This document shows, in pieces, positions 26,648-35,817 of a stretch of DNA of 64,000 nucleotides. The translations under genes were made by a program, and so were the position numbers. The notes under the pieces were generated by a model. It searched no databases, was not told the DNA's origin, and was given only the letters and a program-made list of their open reading frames with translations. This DNA is from Pseudomonadota bacterium (lineage in GTDB: Bacteria; Pseudomonadota; Alphaproteobacteria; Rhizobiales; Rhizobiaceae). Numbering within the stretch: the first letter of the stretch is position 1; the number at the start of each line of letters is the position of its first letter. Where the stretch lies: positions 1 to 64,000 of the forward strand of contig JAEWPB010000008.1 in NCBI GenBank assembly GCA_023399465.1. The letters are read 5' to 3'.

Positions 26648-29347
26648 TTATGACGACAGCAGTTCTTTAAAGATACCGCCTTTTTCCGTGAGTGTCTCAT
26701 GGGTTCCGTCCTCGACCAAGACACCCCTGTCGAAGACGACCACGCGGTCGAAGAGGTTCGCCAGCGACGGATTGGAAAGCACCCACACGATTGCCGGATT
26801 GTTCTCGCGGCGCCCGAGCAGTTCGAGAACGTTGCGGACGACCTGATCTTGCAGGCGGACGTCGAGCCCCGGCAGTGGCCGGTTGAGGATGTAGTAGGTG
26901 GAGTGACGCACCAGGGCCCGCGCCAGATTGACCTTGAGACGCTGCACCGACGTCAATCTCTTGCCGCCGGCGCCGACATCGAAGTCGAGGCCAACCGCAA
27001 GGACCCTGTCCTCGATCCCGCGCTCGCGGAAGAGATCGACGGCGATGGAGCGGATGCGTTCGGCGCCGTCGGCGTGCTTGTGGCTGATGCGCCCGAAGAG
27101 AATGTTGTCCCTAAGCGTCGCCGAGGCCATGTAGCGATCCGGATCGTAGCGCTCGATCTGCCCCTTCAGTTCGTCCGGCAGGTCTTCGTGAAATTGCTTG
27201 CGCGCCTCGACGATCCGCTCCATCAGCGGCTTGTCCAGCAGGCCGAAGCGGTGACGTGGCTCTATGTAGGCGAAGCTCAGGCGGATGATCTTCGAGCGCT
27301 CCTCCTCGTCGGCCGCATCAAAGCCGCCACGGCTCAGCTTTTGCAGCAGAACCTGGTAGTCGGGAATATCCTCGGCGGTCATGAAGGTCAGCTGCTGGAA
27401 GAACGGATGATCCGGCGGCAGGTCGCCGAACAGTTCGATCGCGTTCTCCGCAATCTCGTAGCCCATGGCAAACAGACTCTCGTGCAGGCCGTTGCGCACC
27501 ATGACCTCGCGGAAATACGGGTTTCTGGCAATGGCATTGCCCATCAGCGCCGGCCCGGTCGCGGTCCCGAACAGCAGGTTTTCGCCAACGGTCGCCTCGG
27601 AGTTGTAGCTGTCAGGCGCAAATTGCACGACAAGGCCGCTCAGGCCTTCGCGCTGAAGGCTATCGCCGAGCGTGCGGCGCATCTCGACGAGGCTGGCGGC
27701 GAGATCCGCATGCTTCCCCGGATCGATCACCGATCGCAGCGACAGGTCCATGAGGTCGTTCGAGAGGAGTACCGCATCGAGCACCGGCCGCACGGAGGCA
27801 TAGAGGGTTTCGGGACCGCTTGCGCGGATGTTTTGATAGTCGATCCAGTCGCTGTTGACGTCGAAATCGGGATTGCCGGCAAGACGCGCCTCGGCAACCG
27901 CCCACCGCCGCTTGATTTCCCCGGTCTCGTCATAGGTCGGGGGACGCAGGGGCGCATGCTTCAGGCCATAGAGCAGGTTGTCGCCGAGCGATCCCTGGAA
28001 GAGGTAGGAATCCGGGGAGCAATAGGTGATCTGCCGACCGGTGACCGCTTCGGGCAGGGTCAGCAGATCCTCGCCGCCGGCGACGACCTTGCCGCTTTCC
28101 GGCCAGATATTGCGCGCGAAGGCCTCGGCCAACGCTTCACCGCCGACCATCGCCACCTTTTCTCCCGGATGCACCTGCAGAGAGACGCGTTCGAGCAGCC
28201 GGGCGCCGCTGTCATCGGCGAGCGTGAGGTTGACCGCAGCCAAGGGCGGTTTCAAAGCGCCATCCGTTGTCGCCAGGGTATGGATCTTCGGATCGATCAT
28301 CTTGTCGACGGCGAACTGTTCGACGACCTGCACGAACTTGATCTGCACTTCCTGGCGCGTCTGATCCCAGTCGATCAGCTCCTTCAGCGGTCCGGGCAGA
28401 TCCTTGTAGGCGCCGATGACCGCGACCAGCTGGCCGATGTCCAGCCGTCCGTTCAGCGCCAGATAGCCGCCGATGCTGTAGAACAGGAACGGGGTCACCT
28501 GGGCGAGGAAGTTGTTCAGGAACTTTACCAGGAACTTCCACTGGTAGAGATCGTAGCGGATCTTGAAGATGTGCCCGAGGCGGGCCGACACATCCGCACG
28601 CTCGAAATTGCTGGTGTCATAGGCATGGATGGTGCCGATGCCGTCGACGATCTCGCCCACCCGGCCCGACAACTCACGCGCGGTCAGCTGCCGTTCACGG
28701 CCGAGCACCAGCAGCCGGCGACGCATTTTCGGAATGATGATCGCCTGGATGGCGACGATGAACGCAGCCATCAGCCCGAGCCACAGGTTCTGGATGAGGA
28801 TGAAGACGAGCGCGGTTATCGCCTGTCCGCCGAGCATCGCCGGCTGGACGAAGGCATCGCCGGTGAAGCCGCCGAGCGGCTCCACCTCGTCCTTGACCAT
28901 GCTGGCGATCTCCGCGCCCTTGACGCGCTTGAAATGATGGGGCGGGAACCGCAGGACGCGGTCTATCAGGTCGAAGCGGATGCGCCGCAGCAACCGCTCG
29001 CCCAGCCGGCCCTTGTAGGTATTGATGTAAAGCTTGAACAGGCCGTTGATGACGACCAGTGCCAGAAACACCAGGCTCAGCGCGAAGAGCGTCTCCATGC
29101 GCCCGAGTTCCAGACCCGGAAACAGCACCACTGTCCCCCAATAGGGGACATCGAAGCTGATGTGCATGAAGAGCTGGGTGGCGCCTTCCGATTCGAAGCC
29201 CTTGCCCTGAATCGGGCCGTTGACGATCTGCTTGGGCAGGTCGAAGGACATGAAATAGGGCACCATGGAAATTGCCACGACCAGCAATATCCACAGCTGT
29301 TGCCGCTTCGTATGGGACCAGATGTAGCTGATCAGGCGCTTTTCCAT
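26648..29347 (-). CDS. ABC-transporter-like membrane protein with degenerate, expanded nucleotide-binding domain
   Basis: This protein of about 899 residues starts with an exporter-type membrane domain of about six helices (about residues 17-330). A roughly 520-residue region related to an ABC ATPase follows. The normal Walker A is replaced by VGGEALAEAF near 402. The signature is replaced by GAGGKRLTSVQRLKVNLARA near 793, and Walker B ends in LNRPLPGLD instead of an acidic pair. Three Q-loop-like repeats occur: LFQGSLGDNLLYG (about 450), EATVGENLLFG (about 584) and ASATLRDNILFG (about 741). It is probably not a normal ATP-driven exporter. ATG 29347 is chosen; ATG 29416 would add 23 residues. 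Confidence 0.75.
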   Translation of the reverse strand: MEKRLISYIWSHTKRQQLWILLVVAISMVPYFMSFDLPKQIVNGPIQGKGFESEGATQLFMHISFDVPYWGTVVLFPGLELGRMETLFALSLVFLALVVINGLFKLYINTYKGRLGERLLRRIRFDLIDRVLRFPPHHFKRVKGAEIASMVKDEVEPLGGFTGDAFVQPAMLGGQAITALVFILIQNLWLGLMAAFIVAIQAIIIPKMRRRLLVLGRERQLTARELSGRVGEIVDGIGTIHAYDTSNFERADVSARLGHIFKIRYDLYQWKFLVKFLNNFLAQVTPFLFYSIGGYLALNGRLDIGQLVAVIGAYKDLPGPLKELIDWDQTRQEVQIKFVQVVEQFAVDKMIDPKIHTLATTDGALKPPLAAVNLTLADDSGARLLERVSLQVHPGEKVAMVGGEALAEAFARNIWPESGKVVAGGEDLLTLPEAVTGRQITYCSPDSYLFQGSLGDNLLYGLKHAPLRPPTYDETGEIKRRWAVAEARLAGNPDFDVNSDWIDYQNIRASGPETLYASVRPVLDAVLLSNDLMDLSLRSVIDPGKHADLAASLVEMRRTLGDSLQREGLSGLVVQFAPDSYNSEATVGENLLFGTATGPALMGNAIARNPYFREVMVRNGLHESLFAMGYEIAENAIELFGDLPPDHPFFQQLTFMTAEDIPDYQVLLQKLSRGGFDAADEEERSKIIRLSFAYIEPRHRFGLLDKPLMERIVEARKQFHEDLPDELKGQIERYDPDRYMASATLRDNILFGRISHKHADGAERIRSIAVDLFRERGIEDRVLAVGLDFDVGAGGKRLTSVQRLKVNLARALVRHSTYYILNRPLPGLDVRLQDQVVRNVLELLGRRENNPAIVWVLSNPSLANLFDRVVVFDRGVLVEDGTHETLTEKGGIFKELLSS

Positions 29348-29508
29348 GGATGATGCACATTGCCCGGTAAAGGTGAGACCGACATGCGTCGACACATAGA
29401 ATTTCACATATGGCATTCTCTATCGACGCCGAAGCGCAGGGAGCCTTGCGAAAACAGCAAATAATAACGACGAACGGCTCCGATGAACAGCCGTGAGAGC
29501 CTTGCACG

Positions 29509-30054
29509 TCACATGGCGATCAACAGGAACACATAGGCAAGCACCGTGACGATCAGGCCTCGGAACGCCAAGGCCACGCAGCGGTATTTGTTGCAGGCGA
29601 TGATCGACAGGGTATCGGCATTTTCAAGATACTGCCCGAACAGGTAGTCGCGGCTGCCGGCATCCGCGGCCTTGCGGAAATTCTCGCGGTGCTGCGGCCA
29701 GGCGCCCCAGAACAGCGACGTGGACTTGCCCACCCGGCGCGGCAGGACGACGAGGATTGCTGCCAGGATGGAGAATATCGAGGCCGAAGCAAGCAACGCC
29801 GAAAGGCCGATGCGGACGTAATCTCCATCCATGTAGCGCGAAAGCGTGAAAACGCCCCGCCCTTCGCTCGAAGTAACCAGGAACGCCAGCATGAATGTAA
29901 ATATGTATGCTGCTTTCTGGTCAGATATCTTTATCTGATCGTAAAATATATCATTTATTTTCTTTATATGATCGAAATACTCCTTGGTCATCTCACCCGT
30001 CGAGTCGGGACTATCCACAAACTCGCCCGCAACGCCGCAATCAAAATCAGACAT
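29509..30054 (-). CDS. PycTM/DUF5706-like small membrane protein
   Basis: This protein of about 181 residues has an N-terminal soluble helix containing KISDQKAAYIF and then three hydrophobic segments. These are near residues 45-62 (AYIFTFMLAFLVTS), 80-102 (LSALLASASIFSILAAILVVLP) and 160-180 (LIVTVLAYVFLLIA). The DxKA motif, the proline closing the second helix and the ACNKYRCVALAFR element before the last helix match the PycTM (DUF5706) family. Some PycTM members are membrane effectors of cyclic-pyrimidine anti-phage systems. It is the first gene of a minus-strand group with the ABC-like and cNMP-binding genes. ATG 30054 is preferred to an upstream TTG. No dedicated PycC-type cyclase is adjacent. 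Confidence 0.6.
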   Translation of the reverse strand: MSDFDCGVAGEFVDSPDSTGEMTKEYFDHIKKINDIFYDQIKISDQKAAYIFTFMLAFLVTSSEGRGVFTLSRYMDGDYVRIGLSALLASASIFSILAAILVVLPRRVGKSTSLFWGAWPQHRENFRKAADAGSRDYLFGQYLENADTLSIIACNKYRCVALAFRGLIVTVLAYVFLLIAM

Positions 30055-30073
30055 GGCCTTCAATCCCCAAACT

Positions 30074-30102
30074 GCAAGTTTTCATGCAAAAACTAAACTT
30101 GC
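30074..30102. promoter_or_regulatory. Inverted repeat in divergent promoter region
   Basis: GCAAGTTT and AAACTTGC form a perfect 8-base inverted repeat separated by 13 bases. It lies in the 114-base AT-rich gap between the PycTM-like gene and the FecR-TPR-barrel gene, which are transcribed apart. It could be an operator shared by both units. No regulator gene lies next to it. Confidence 0.4.
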
Positions 30103-30168
30103 AAACGAAGTTGTTTCTAGAATATGTGCTTATGTTGACGCGCAACAAATTGAAATACACTTTGCACG

Positions 30169-33100
30169 ATGCGGGGACAAAACTTTAAACATCTGCTGGC
30201 TGGCGCAGTGCTGGCCGTGGCGGTGCTGGCGCACATGCAGCCCGCCAACGGCGAACCCGTGCCGCGCAACAGTCCCGCCGCCGGATCCGTGATCGCCCGC
30301 AAGACAGGCGAGGAAATCCGCTTTGTCGACGTCAGCAACTGGCGGTTCGTGGATCTGCAGCAGGATCTGCTGAACGGCGATGTGCTGCGGACCAATGCCA
30401 CCGGACAACTGGCGATCCTCTTTGCCGACCACACCCAGGTCCGGCTCGGACGCAATACCTCGCTTTCCGTCAAGTACATGGGATCGGGCGGCGATACCGT
30501 GCTTGGCCTCCAGGCAGGCACCATCTGGGCCCGCGCCGAGCGTGGCGGCCAGGGGCTGACGGTCGAAACCCCGGCAGCCGCGGCGGCGATCCGCGGCACC
30601 GACTGGACGCTGTCGGTCGACGGTCGCGGCCAGACATCGCTTGTCGTCCTCGACGGCCTGGTCGAACTAAAGAACGACCTCGGCAGCGTCGAGGTCGGAA
30701 AGGGCGAGGCCGCCGTCGCGGCCATCGGGGAAAGGCCGCGCAAGCTGGTGATCGTCGATCCCAAGGATCGCGAGCAGATGCTGTTCTACCTGACGCTCCG
30801 CAACGCCTTCGTCTTCCTGCCGGCGACACCGCTTCCGATGCCACGCATGCCGGTCGAGCGCGACCGGATTGTAGCCATCCCGGAAAACCGTCGCAGCGCC
30901 GACGACTGGCTGACGCTGGCCGAGATCCAGCTATCGCTCGACGGGCGGCAGCAGGCGATGGCGTCACTGCAACAGGCCCGTGCCCGCGGCCTCAGTCGTT
31001 CCCAGACTGCGCGCGCCGATCTGATCGACGCCCTCATTGCCGGGGCGGAAAACCGTCACTCCGATGCCGCCCGTCTCTTTGCCAAGGCGTTGCCGAACCT
31101 CGATGGCGAACGGCGCGACATCGCAGCCTTTGGCGGTTACTTTGCCCGGTCCCTTGCCGATCCGCGGAACACGGAAAAGCCGCCGGCAAGCATATCGAGC
31201 CCCTACGGCGCCATCGCCGACGCCTATGCCACCGGCTTCCTGCAAAACACCCGTGCTGGCCTCGAAGCCTTGAGGACGGCCGAAAAGCGCTTTCCCGACG
31301 ATGCGGCGATCCCTGCGGTGCGCGGCTATTTCGCCCTGCTCCTCGACGATCGCGCCGAACTCGAAACCGCGATCGAACGGGCGCTGGCGCTCGATCCGAA
31401 CAACCCGTTCGCCCTCGACGTGCGGGCGAGCTATCGCGCCAACATCAAGGGCGACCTGACGGGCGCTCTCGCCGATCTCACTCTGGCTCTGGAAACCTCG
31501 CCGGGCTCGACTTCGCTGTGGAATTCCATCGGTCTGGTGCAGTTGGCACGCGACGATTACAGAAGCGCCGAAGCGTCGTTGAAGCGGGCGATCGCGCTCG
31601 ATCCGCAGGATCCGGTCGCCCATGCCAACCTGGCGATCCTCTATCTCGACCAGTTGCGGGTGGCGGACGCGAAGCGTGAAATCGACGCAGCCCTCGCCGC
31701 CGATCCGTCCTTCGATATCGCGCTTGTTGCCCGTGGTCGCTACCACATCCAGACCGGCGAACTGGACAAGGCAGTGGACGACCTGCTCGCCGCGACAGTT
31801 GCCAATCCCGCCTATGCCCAAGGCGAGTTGCTGCTCGCGGCCGCCCGTTACGAAAAGGGCGATCGCGTCGCCGGCGCCCAGGCCGTCGACAACGCCGCCC
31901 GGCTTGATCCGAACGACCCAGTCGTCTCGTCCCTGCAGACGACAATTGCCATCGACGAATACCGGTCCAACGACGCCATCCGTTATGCGCAGGAATTTCT
32001 CCGACGCTCGCGGGCCCGTGGCGGCCATTTCGCGACGCTGTCGGCAAGCCAGGACGCGGGCTCCTCGGTCAACAACGCCTTTCGCCTCCAGGGCCTGAAC
32101 GCCTGGGGGCAGTTTTACGGCGACGCCGTCTTCGACCCGTTTGCCGGCACCGGCTACTTCGATCAGGCGATCCGCGGCAGCGTCAATCCCTTCGCCAATG
32201 CCTTTTTGTTCGGCAACGCGCTGACCGATTTCGTCCCCAACGAAACCTCGTTCTCGTCCTTCATCCAGGGCCTGCTCTACGACCCGCACGTCTTCGGCCC
32301 ATCGCGCGCGCCCTATCTGCTGAACCGGCCCTTTTTCGAGGCATCGATCGGCAACGGGATCATAGCGGCGGGCAGCAGCGAGCAGAACTGGACCGGCGAG
32401 GCCGAGATCCAGGGCTATTCGAACACCCCGATCCCGTTGAGCATGTATGCCAATGTGGAATTCGAAAAGACGCCGGTTGCGGGCGATTTTGCGAACAACA
32501 TTGGGAGCTTTGACGGCGATATAAAAACCCTCTCCGGGACAGGTTATCTCACCGCCTCTCCCACTGCATACGATAGGATCGTTGCCTACGGCGTTCATTC
32601 GGAAAACGATGCAGGTATCAATAGTCTACTTTTGCCATTTAATCCTCGAGATCGCGACGATACCGTCGACACGACGACTTCAGGCATAGGTTGGAGCCAT
32701 ACCATCGGCTATCGGAACGTCCTAAACGCGGCGCTGTTCTACTCTGACATCAACATTGAGTCGTCACGCGAATATAGTGCGAGTGACGGCGGCATTTCCC
32801 TGCCGATCGCACGACTGACTGATCGCGCGCGGCAAAAGAACTACATCGCTGCGATAGGTCACAACTACGCCGCCGATAGCTTGGTGTTGCGCTATGGCCT
32901 CGAAGGGGGGGTGATCGATCTGAGCACGGCCCAAACGTACTGGGACTTACTCACTCCAACAACGACGGAAAAATTCGATGACAAGATTGGCTACGGCCGT
33001 GCTTATGCGGATCTGCTGCACGAGATCAATCCCGGACTAAAGGCTGAATACGCGTTGTTCGGTACCTTGCTCCAAGGGGACAGTGTCGACGAAACGAGAC

Positions 33101-33831
33101 TCGAGCCGCGCCTCGGAATAGCTTGGTCGCCGTTCGAAGGGCATTGGCTGCGCGGCGCCTATATGCGCAACGGCCTGCAGGTCGGCACGCCGACCCTTGC
33201 GCCAGTTGAGACGCTTGGCATTCAGCCCAATCAATTCGCAATCAGTCTTGACGGCTACAGCGACACGCTTGCTTTCAGGTGGGATGCAGAGTGGACGGAT
33301 AACTTCTTTACGTCCGCGGATTTCCAGCACCAAGAATTGCATAATTTAATCATAGCAAATCCTAGCACAATTCCGATTGGCATTCTTGAAGCGAATTCGA
33401 TCGATCTTTCCCGCGGCCGCGTGGATTTTGCCAGCGCCACCGCCAACCTCGTCCTCGGCCATGGGTTCGGCCTGTCGGCGACCGCAGCCATCGCCAGCTC
33501 CGAGAACCGCGACCCATCGAGCCTCGGATACGGCAATTCATTGCCCTTCATTCCGGATACCGCCGGACAGGTGGCGCTGACATGGGTGAGCGATATCAAC
33601 CTGAAGACGACGGTCGCGGCAAATTATGTCGGAGAGAGGGACGGCGACGTCTTGGGCAACGAGCTTGACGATTACTGGACGCTGGATGCGTCTCTGACCT
33701 TTGAGCCGTTCGACAAGCGCTTCGAACTCGAACTGGCGGCCTACAATCTGCTGGACGAGGATTTCGAGGTCGCGCCCGACGTGCCGGGATGGGGGCGGGC
33801 CTTCAAGGGCACGCTCACCATGCGCTTCTGA
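30169..33831 (+). CDS. FecR-domain / TPR / outer-membrane beta-barrel protein
   Basis: This 1,220-residue exported protein has a signal peptide (AGAVLAVAVLAHMQPANG). A FecR domain follows (about 60-185, with VRLGRNTSLSVKYMG and AAAAAIRGTDWTLSV). About ten tetratricopeptide repeats span about 245-620 (for example LARDDYRSAEASLKRAIALD). A C-terminal barrel of alternating strands spans about 660-1220 and ends in TMRF, the terminal phenylalanine expected for outer-membrane insertion. It is probably anchored in the outer membrane with FecR and TPR parts in the periplasm. The stop overlaps the cyclase start (TGATG). Bases 32500-33400 differ in composition from the rest of the gene. Confidence 0.8.
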   Translation: MRGQNFKHLLAGAVLAVAVLAHMQPANGEPVPRNSPAAGSVIARKTGEEIRFVDVSNWRFVDLQQDLLNGDVLRTNATGQLAILFADHTQVRLGRNTSLSVKYMGSGGDTVLGLQAGTIWARAERGGQGLTVETPAAAAAIRGTDWTLSVDGRGQTSLVVLDGLVELKNDLGSVEVGKGEAAVAAIGERPRKLVIVDPKDREQMLFYLTLRNAFVFLPATPLPMPRMPVERDRIVAIPENRRSADDWLTLAEIQLSLDGRQQAMASLQQARARGLSRSQTARADLIDALIAGAENRHSDAARLFAKALPNLDGERRDIAAFGGYFARSLADPRNTEKPPASISSPYGAIADAYATGFLQNTRAGLEALRTAEKRFPDDAAIPAVRGYFALLLDDRAELETAIERALALDPNNPFALDVRASYRANIKGDLTGALADLTLALETSPGSTSLWNSIGLVQLARDDYRSAEASLKRAIALDPQDPVAHANLAILYLDQLRVADAKREIDAALAADPSFDIALVARGRYHIQTGELDKAVDDLLAATVANPAYAQGELLLAAARYEKGDRVAGAQAVDNAARLDPNDPVVSSLQTTIAIDEYRSNDAIRYAQEFLRRSRARGGHFATLSASQDAGSSVNNAFRLQGLNAWGQFYGDAVFDPFAGTGYFDQAIRGSVNPFANAFLFGNALTDFVPNETSFSSFIQGLLYDPHVFGPSRAPYLLNRPFFEASIGNGIIAAGSSEQNWTGEAEIQGYSNTPIPLSMYANVEFEKTPVAGDFANNIGSFDGDIKTLSGTGYLTASPTAYDRIVAYGVHSENDAGINSLLLPFNPRDRDDTVDTTTSGIGWSHTIGYRNVLNAALFYSDINIESSREYSASDGGISLPIARLTDRARQKNYIAAIGHNYAADSLVLRYGLEGGVIDLSTAQTYWDLLTPTTTEKFDDKIGYGRAYADLLHEINPGLKAEYALFGTLLQGDSVDETRLEPRLGIAWSPFEGHWLRGAYMRNGLQVGTPTLAPVETLGIQPNQFAISLDGYSDTLAFRWDAEWTDNFFTSADFQHQELHNLIIANPSTIPIGILEANSIDLSRGRVDFASATANLVLGHGFGLSATAAIASSENRDPSSLGYGNSLPFIPDTAGQVALTWVSDINLKTTVAANYVGERDGDVLGNELDDYWTLDASLTFEPFDKRFELELAAYNLLDEDFEVAPDVPGWGRAFKGTLTMRF

Positions 33832-35804
33832 TGGCAAACCCGGCCCCGACACGGCAGGACAATTCGCCTCGCCACCGCCGGCGCCTGCTCAGGCTGCTGG
33901 CGCTCACCTGCATTGTCTTCCTCGCGATGACGGTAATCACCCGAACCACGGCCTGGTCGCTGCTCGAACTGCGCAGCTTCGACTATCTCTCGACGTTCAA
34001 TCACCCGAAGCTCTCCGCCGATGCGCCTGTCATCGTCGCCATCGACGAGCCCTCCTTTGCCGAGATCAACAGCCAGTGGCCGTGGCCACGCAGTCTGCAT
34101 GCCCGGCTGATCGAAGCGTTGCGGGCCGCCGGCGCCAGGGTCATCGGCCTCGACATCGTCTTCGCCGAACCATCGACACCGGAAAATGATGCTGCCCTCG
34201 CCGCCGCGCTCGGTCCTGACGTCGTGCTGGCCGGTGACGAAACCCTGATCACCTCGCCGCAGGGCGAACAGCTGGTACGCGCCGAACCGCTGCCGCAGTT
34301 CACGGCAGCCGGCGCCCGCACCGGTGTCGCCTCGATCAGCCTCGATGCCGACGGCACCTTCCGGCGCATTCCGCTCTATCAGGACGGGTTTGCGGCACGT
34401 CTTGCCGCCGCTGCCGATGCCGACCACATCGAGTCGATGGGTGGCCGGATGATACAGGCATTCGGCCCGTCGCGGACCTATCCGACGGCTTCCTACTACC
34501 AGGCGCTCGACCCCGAGGCCTTCCTGCCGGACCGGTTCTTTCGCGATCGCGTGGTGATCGTCGGCCTCAGCCTGCAGAACGCGCCGACGATCCAGGCGAG
34601 CGGTTCCGATGCCATTGCAACGCCCTATACGGTCCTGACCTCGAAGCTCGTCTATGGCGCCGAGGTCCAGGCGACGATCTTCGACAACCTCACCCGGAAC
34701 CTGGCCATCGGCCGGGCCGGGCCGCTCACCATCCTCGCCGTGACGCTTGCCGCATGCGTGATCGGCGCGCTGACGGTCGGACGTGGAACGGGATGGCACA
34801 CCGCGGTCGCCGGCCTGTTCATCGGGCTCGGCTTCGTCGTCGCCAGCTATCTGCTGCTGCGCTTCGGGCGCGAATTCGTTTCCCCCGCGGCCCCGATCGT
34901 CGCCTTCGGCTCGGTGGCCATCGGCCAGGCCGCTCTCGACTATGCCGAGGAAAGGCGCAATCGCAAGCAGGTGACCCGCGCCTTCTCGCAGTACCTTTCC
35001 CCGGTGTTGGTACAGCGGCTGGCCGAGGGCTCGTCGCACCTCAAGCTGGGCGGCGAATTGCGGACACTGTCGATCCTCTTCAGCGACGTGCGCGGGTTCA
35101 CCACCATCGCCGAAACGCTGAAGAACGATCCGCAGCACCTGACGACACTGATCAACCGTCTGCTGACGCCGCTTTCCGATGTGGTCTTTGCCCATGGCGG
35201 CACGATCGACAAGTTCATCGGCGATTGCATCATGGCCTTCTGGAACGCCCCCCTCGACGATCCCGACCATGCCGTCCATGCGGTTGCGGCGGGCATCGAC
35301 ATGCTGGCGGCGATCGAGATCCTGAATGGCGAACTCAAGCGCGAGGCGGAGGCGAGCGGCACGCCCTTCTACCCGCTCAAGGTCGGCGTCGGCATCAATA
35401 CCGGCGAATGCGTCGTCGGCAACATGGGCTCGTCGCGACGCTTCGACTATTCGGCGCTCGGCGACGCCGTCAACCTCGCCTCCCGGCTCGAGGGAACGTC
35501 GAAGAACTACGGCGTATCGCTGCTGATCGGCGAGGAGACGGCGCGGCAAGTCGCGACCGCATTCAACGTGCTCGAACTCGACCGTGTCACGGTGAAGGGA
35601 CGCACGACCCCCTCTCCCGTCTACACCGTCGTCGGGGACGCGACCGCCGACGTGATGCGGGAGCATCAGCGCTTCCTCGACGCCCGTTATGCAGGGACCC
35701 TGTCGCCGGGGGATCCGCTCTTCGATCGGCTGTCACAGGCCATGCCTGTACTTTCCGGCTACTATGAACTGGTCCGGCAGCAGATCAGCGACAACAGCAA
35801 CTGA
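33831..35804 (+). CDS. CHASE2-domain class III adenylate/guanylate cyclase
   Basis: This 657-residue inner-membrane cyclase has an N-terminal helix (LLALTCIVFLAMTVI) and a periplasmic CHASE2 domain (about 40-295; FDYLSTFNHPKL, VIVAIDEPSFAEI, GLDIVFAEPS). Three closely spaced helices (about 300-370) come next, followed by a cytoplasmic catalytic domain. The metal-binding motifs are FSDVRGFTT near 415 and IDKFIGDCIMAFWNAP near 458. The NTGECVVGNMGSSRRFDYSALGD segment holds the transition-state region. ATG 33831 overlaps the barrel-gene stop, so the two are coupled. The CHASE2 domain could read the state of the envelope protein encoded upstream. Confidence 0.9.
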   Translation: MANPAPTRQDNSPRHRRRLLRLLALTCIVFLAMTVITRTTAWSLLELRSFDYLSTFNHPKLSADAPVIVAIDEPSFAEINSQWPWPRSLHARLIEALRAAGARVIGLDIVFAEPSTPENDAALAAALGPDVVLAGDETLITSPQGEQLVRAEPLPQFTAAGARTGVASISLDADGTFRRIPLYQDGFAARLAAAADADHIESMGGRMIQAFGPSRTYPTASYYQALDPEAFLPDRFFRDRVVIVGLSLQNAPTIQASGSDAIATPYTVLTSKLVYGAEVQATIFDNLTRNLAIGRAGPLTILAVTLAACVIGALTVGRGTGWHTAVAGLFIGLGFVVASYLLLRFGREFVSPAAPIVAFGSVAIGQAALDYAEERRNRKQVTRAFSQYLSPVLVQRLAEGSSHLKLGGELRTLSILFSDVRGFTTIAETLKNDPQHLTTLINRLLTPLSDVVFAHGGTIDKFIGDCIMAFWNAPLDDPDHAVHAVAAGIDMLAAIEILNGELKREAEASGTPFYPLKVGVGINTGECVVGNMGSSRRFDYSALGDAVNLASRLEGTSKNYGVSLLIGEETARQVATAFNVLELDRVTVKGRTTPSPVYTVVGDATADVMREHQRFLDARYAGTLSPGDPLFDRLSQAMPVLSGYYELVRQQISDNSN

Positions 35805-35817
35805 CGTCGCCCGCCAG

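Noticed and set aside
26699..29353. 884-codon plus-strand frame opposite the ABC-like gene
   Set aside because: Low-complexity Arg/Asp/His-rich translation without hydrophobic or domain structure. The minus-strand product has real membrane helices and homology.
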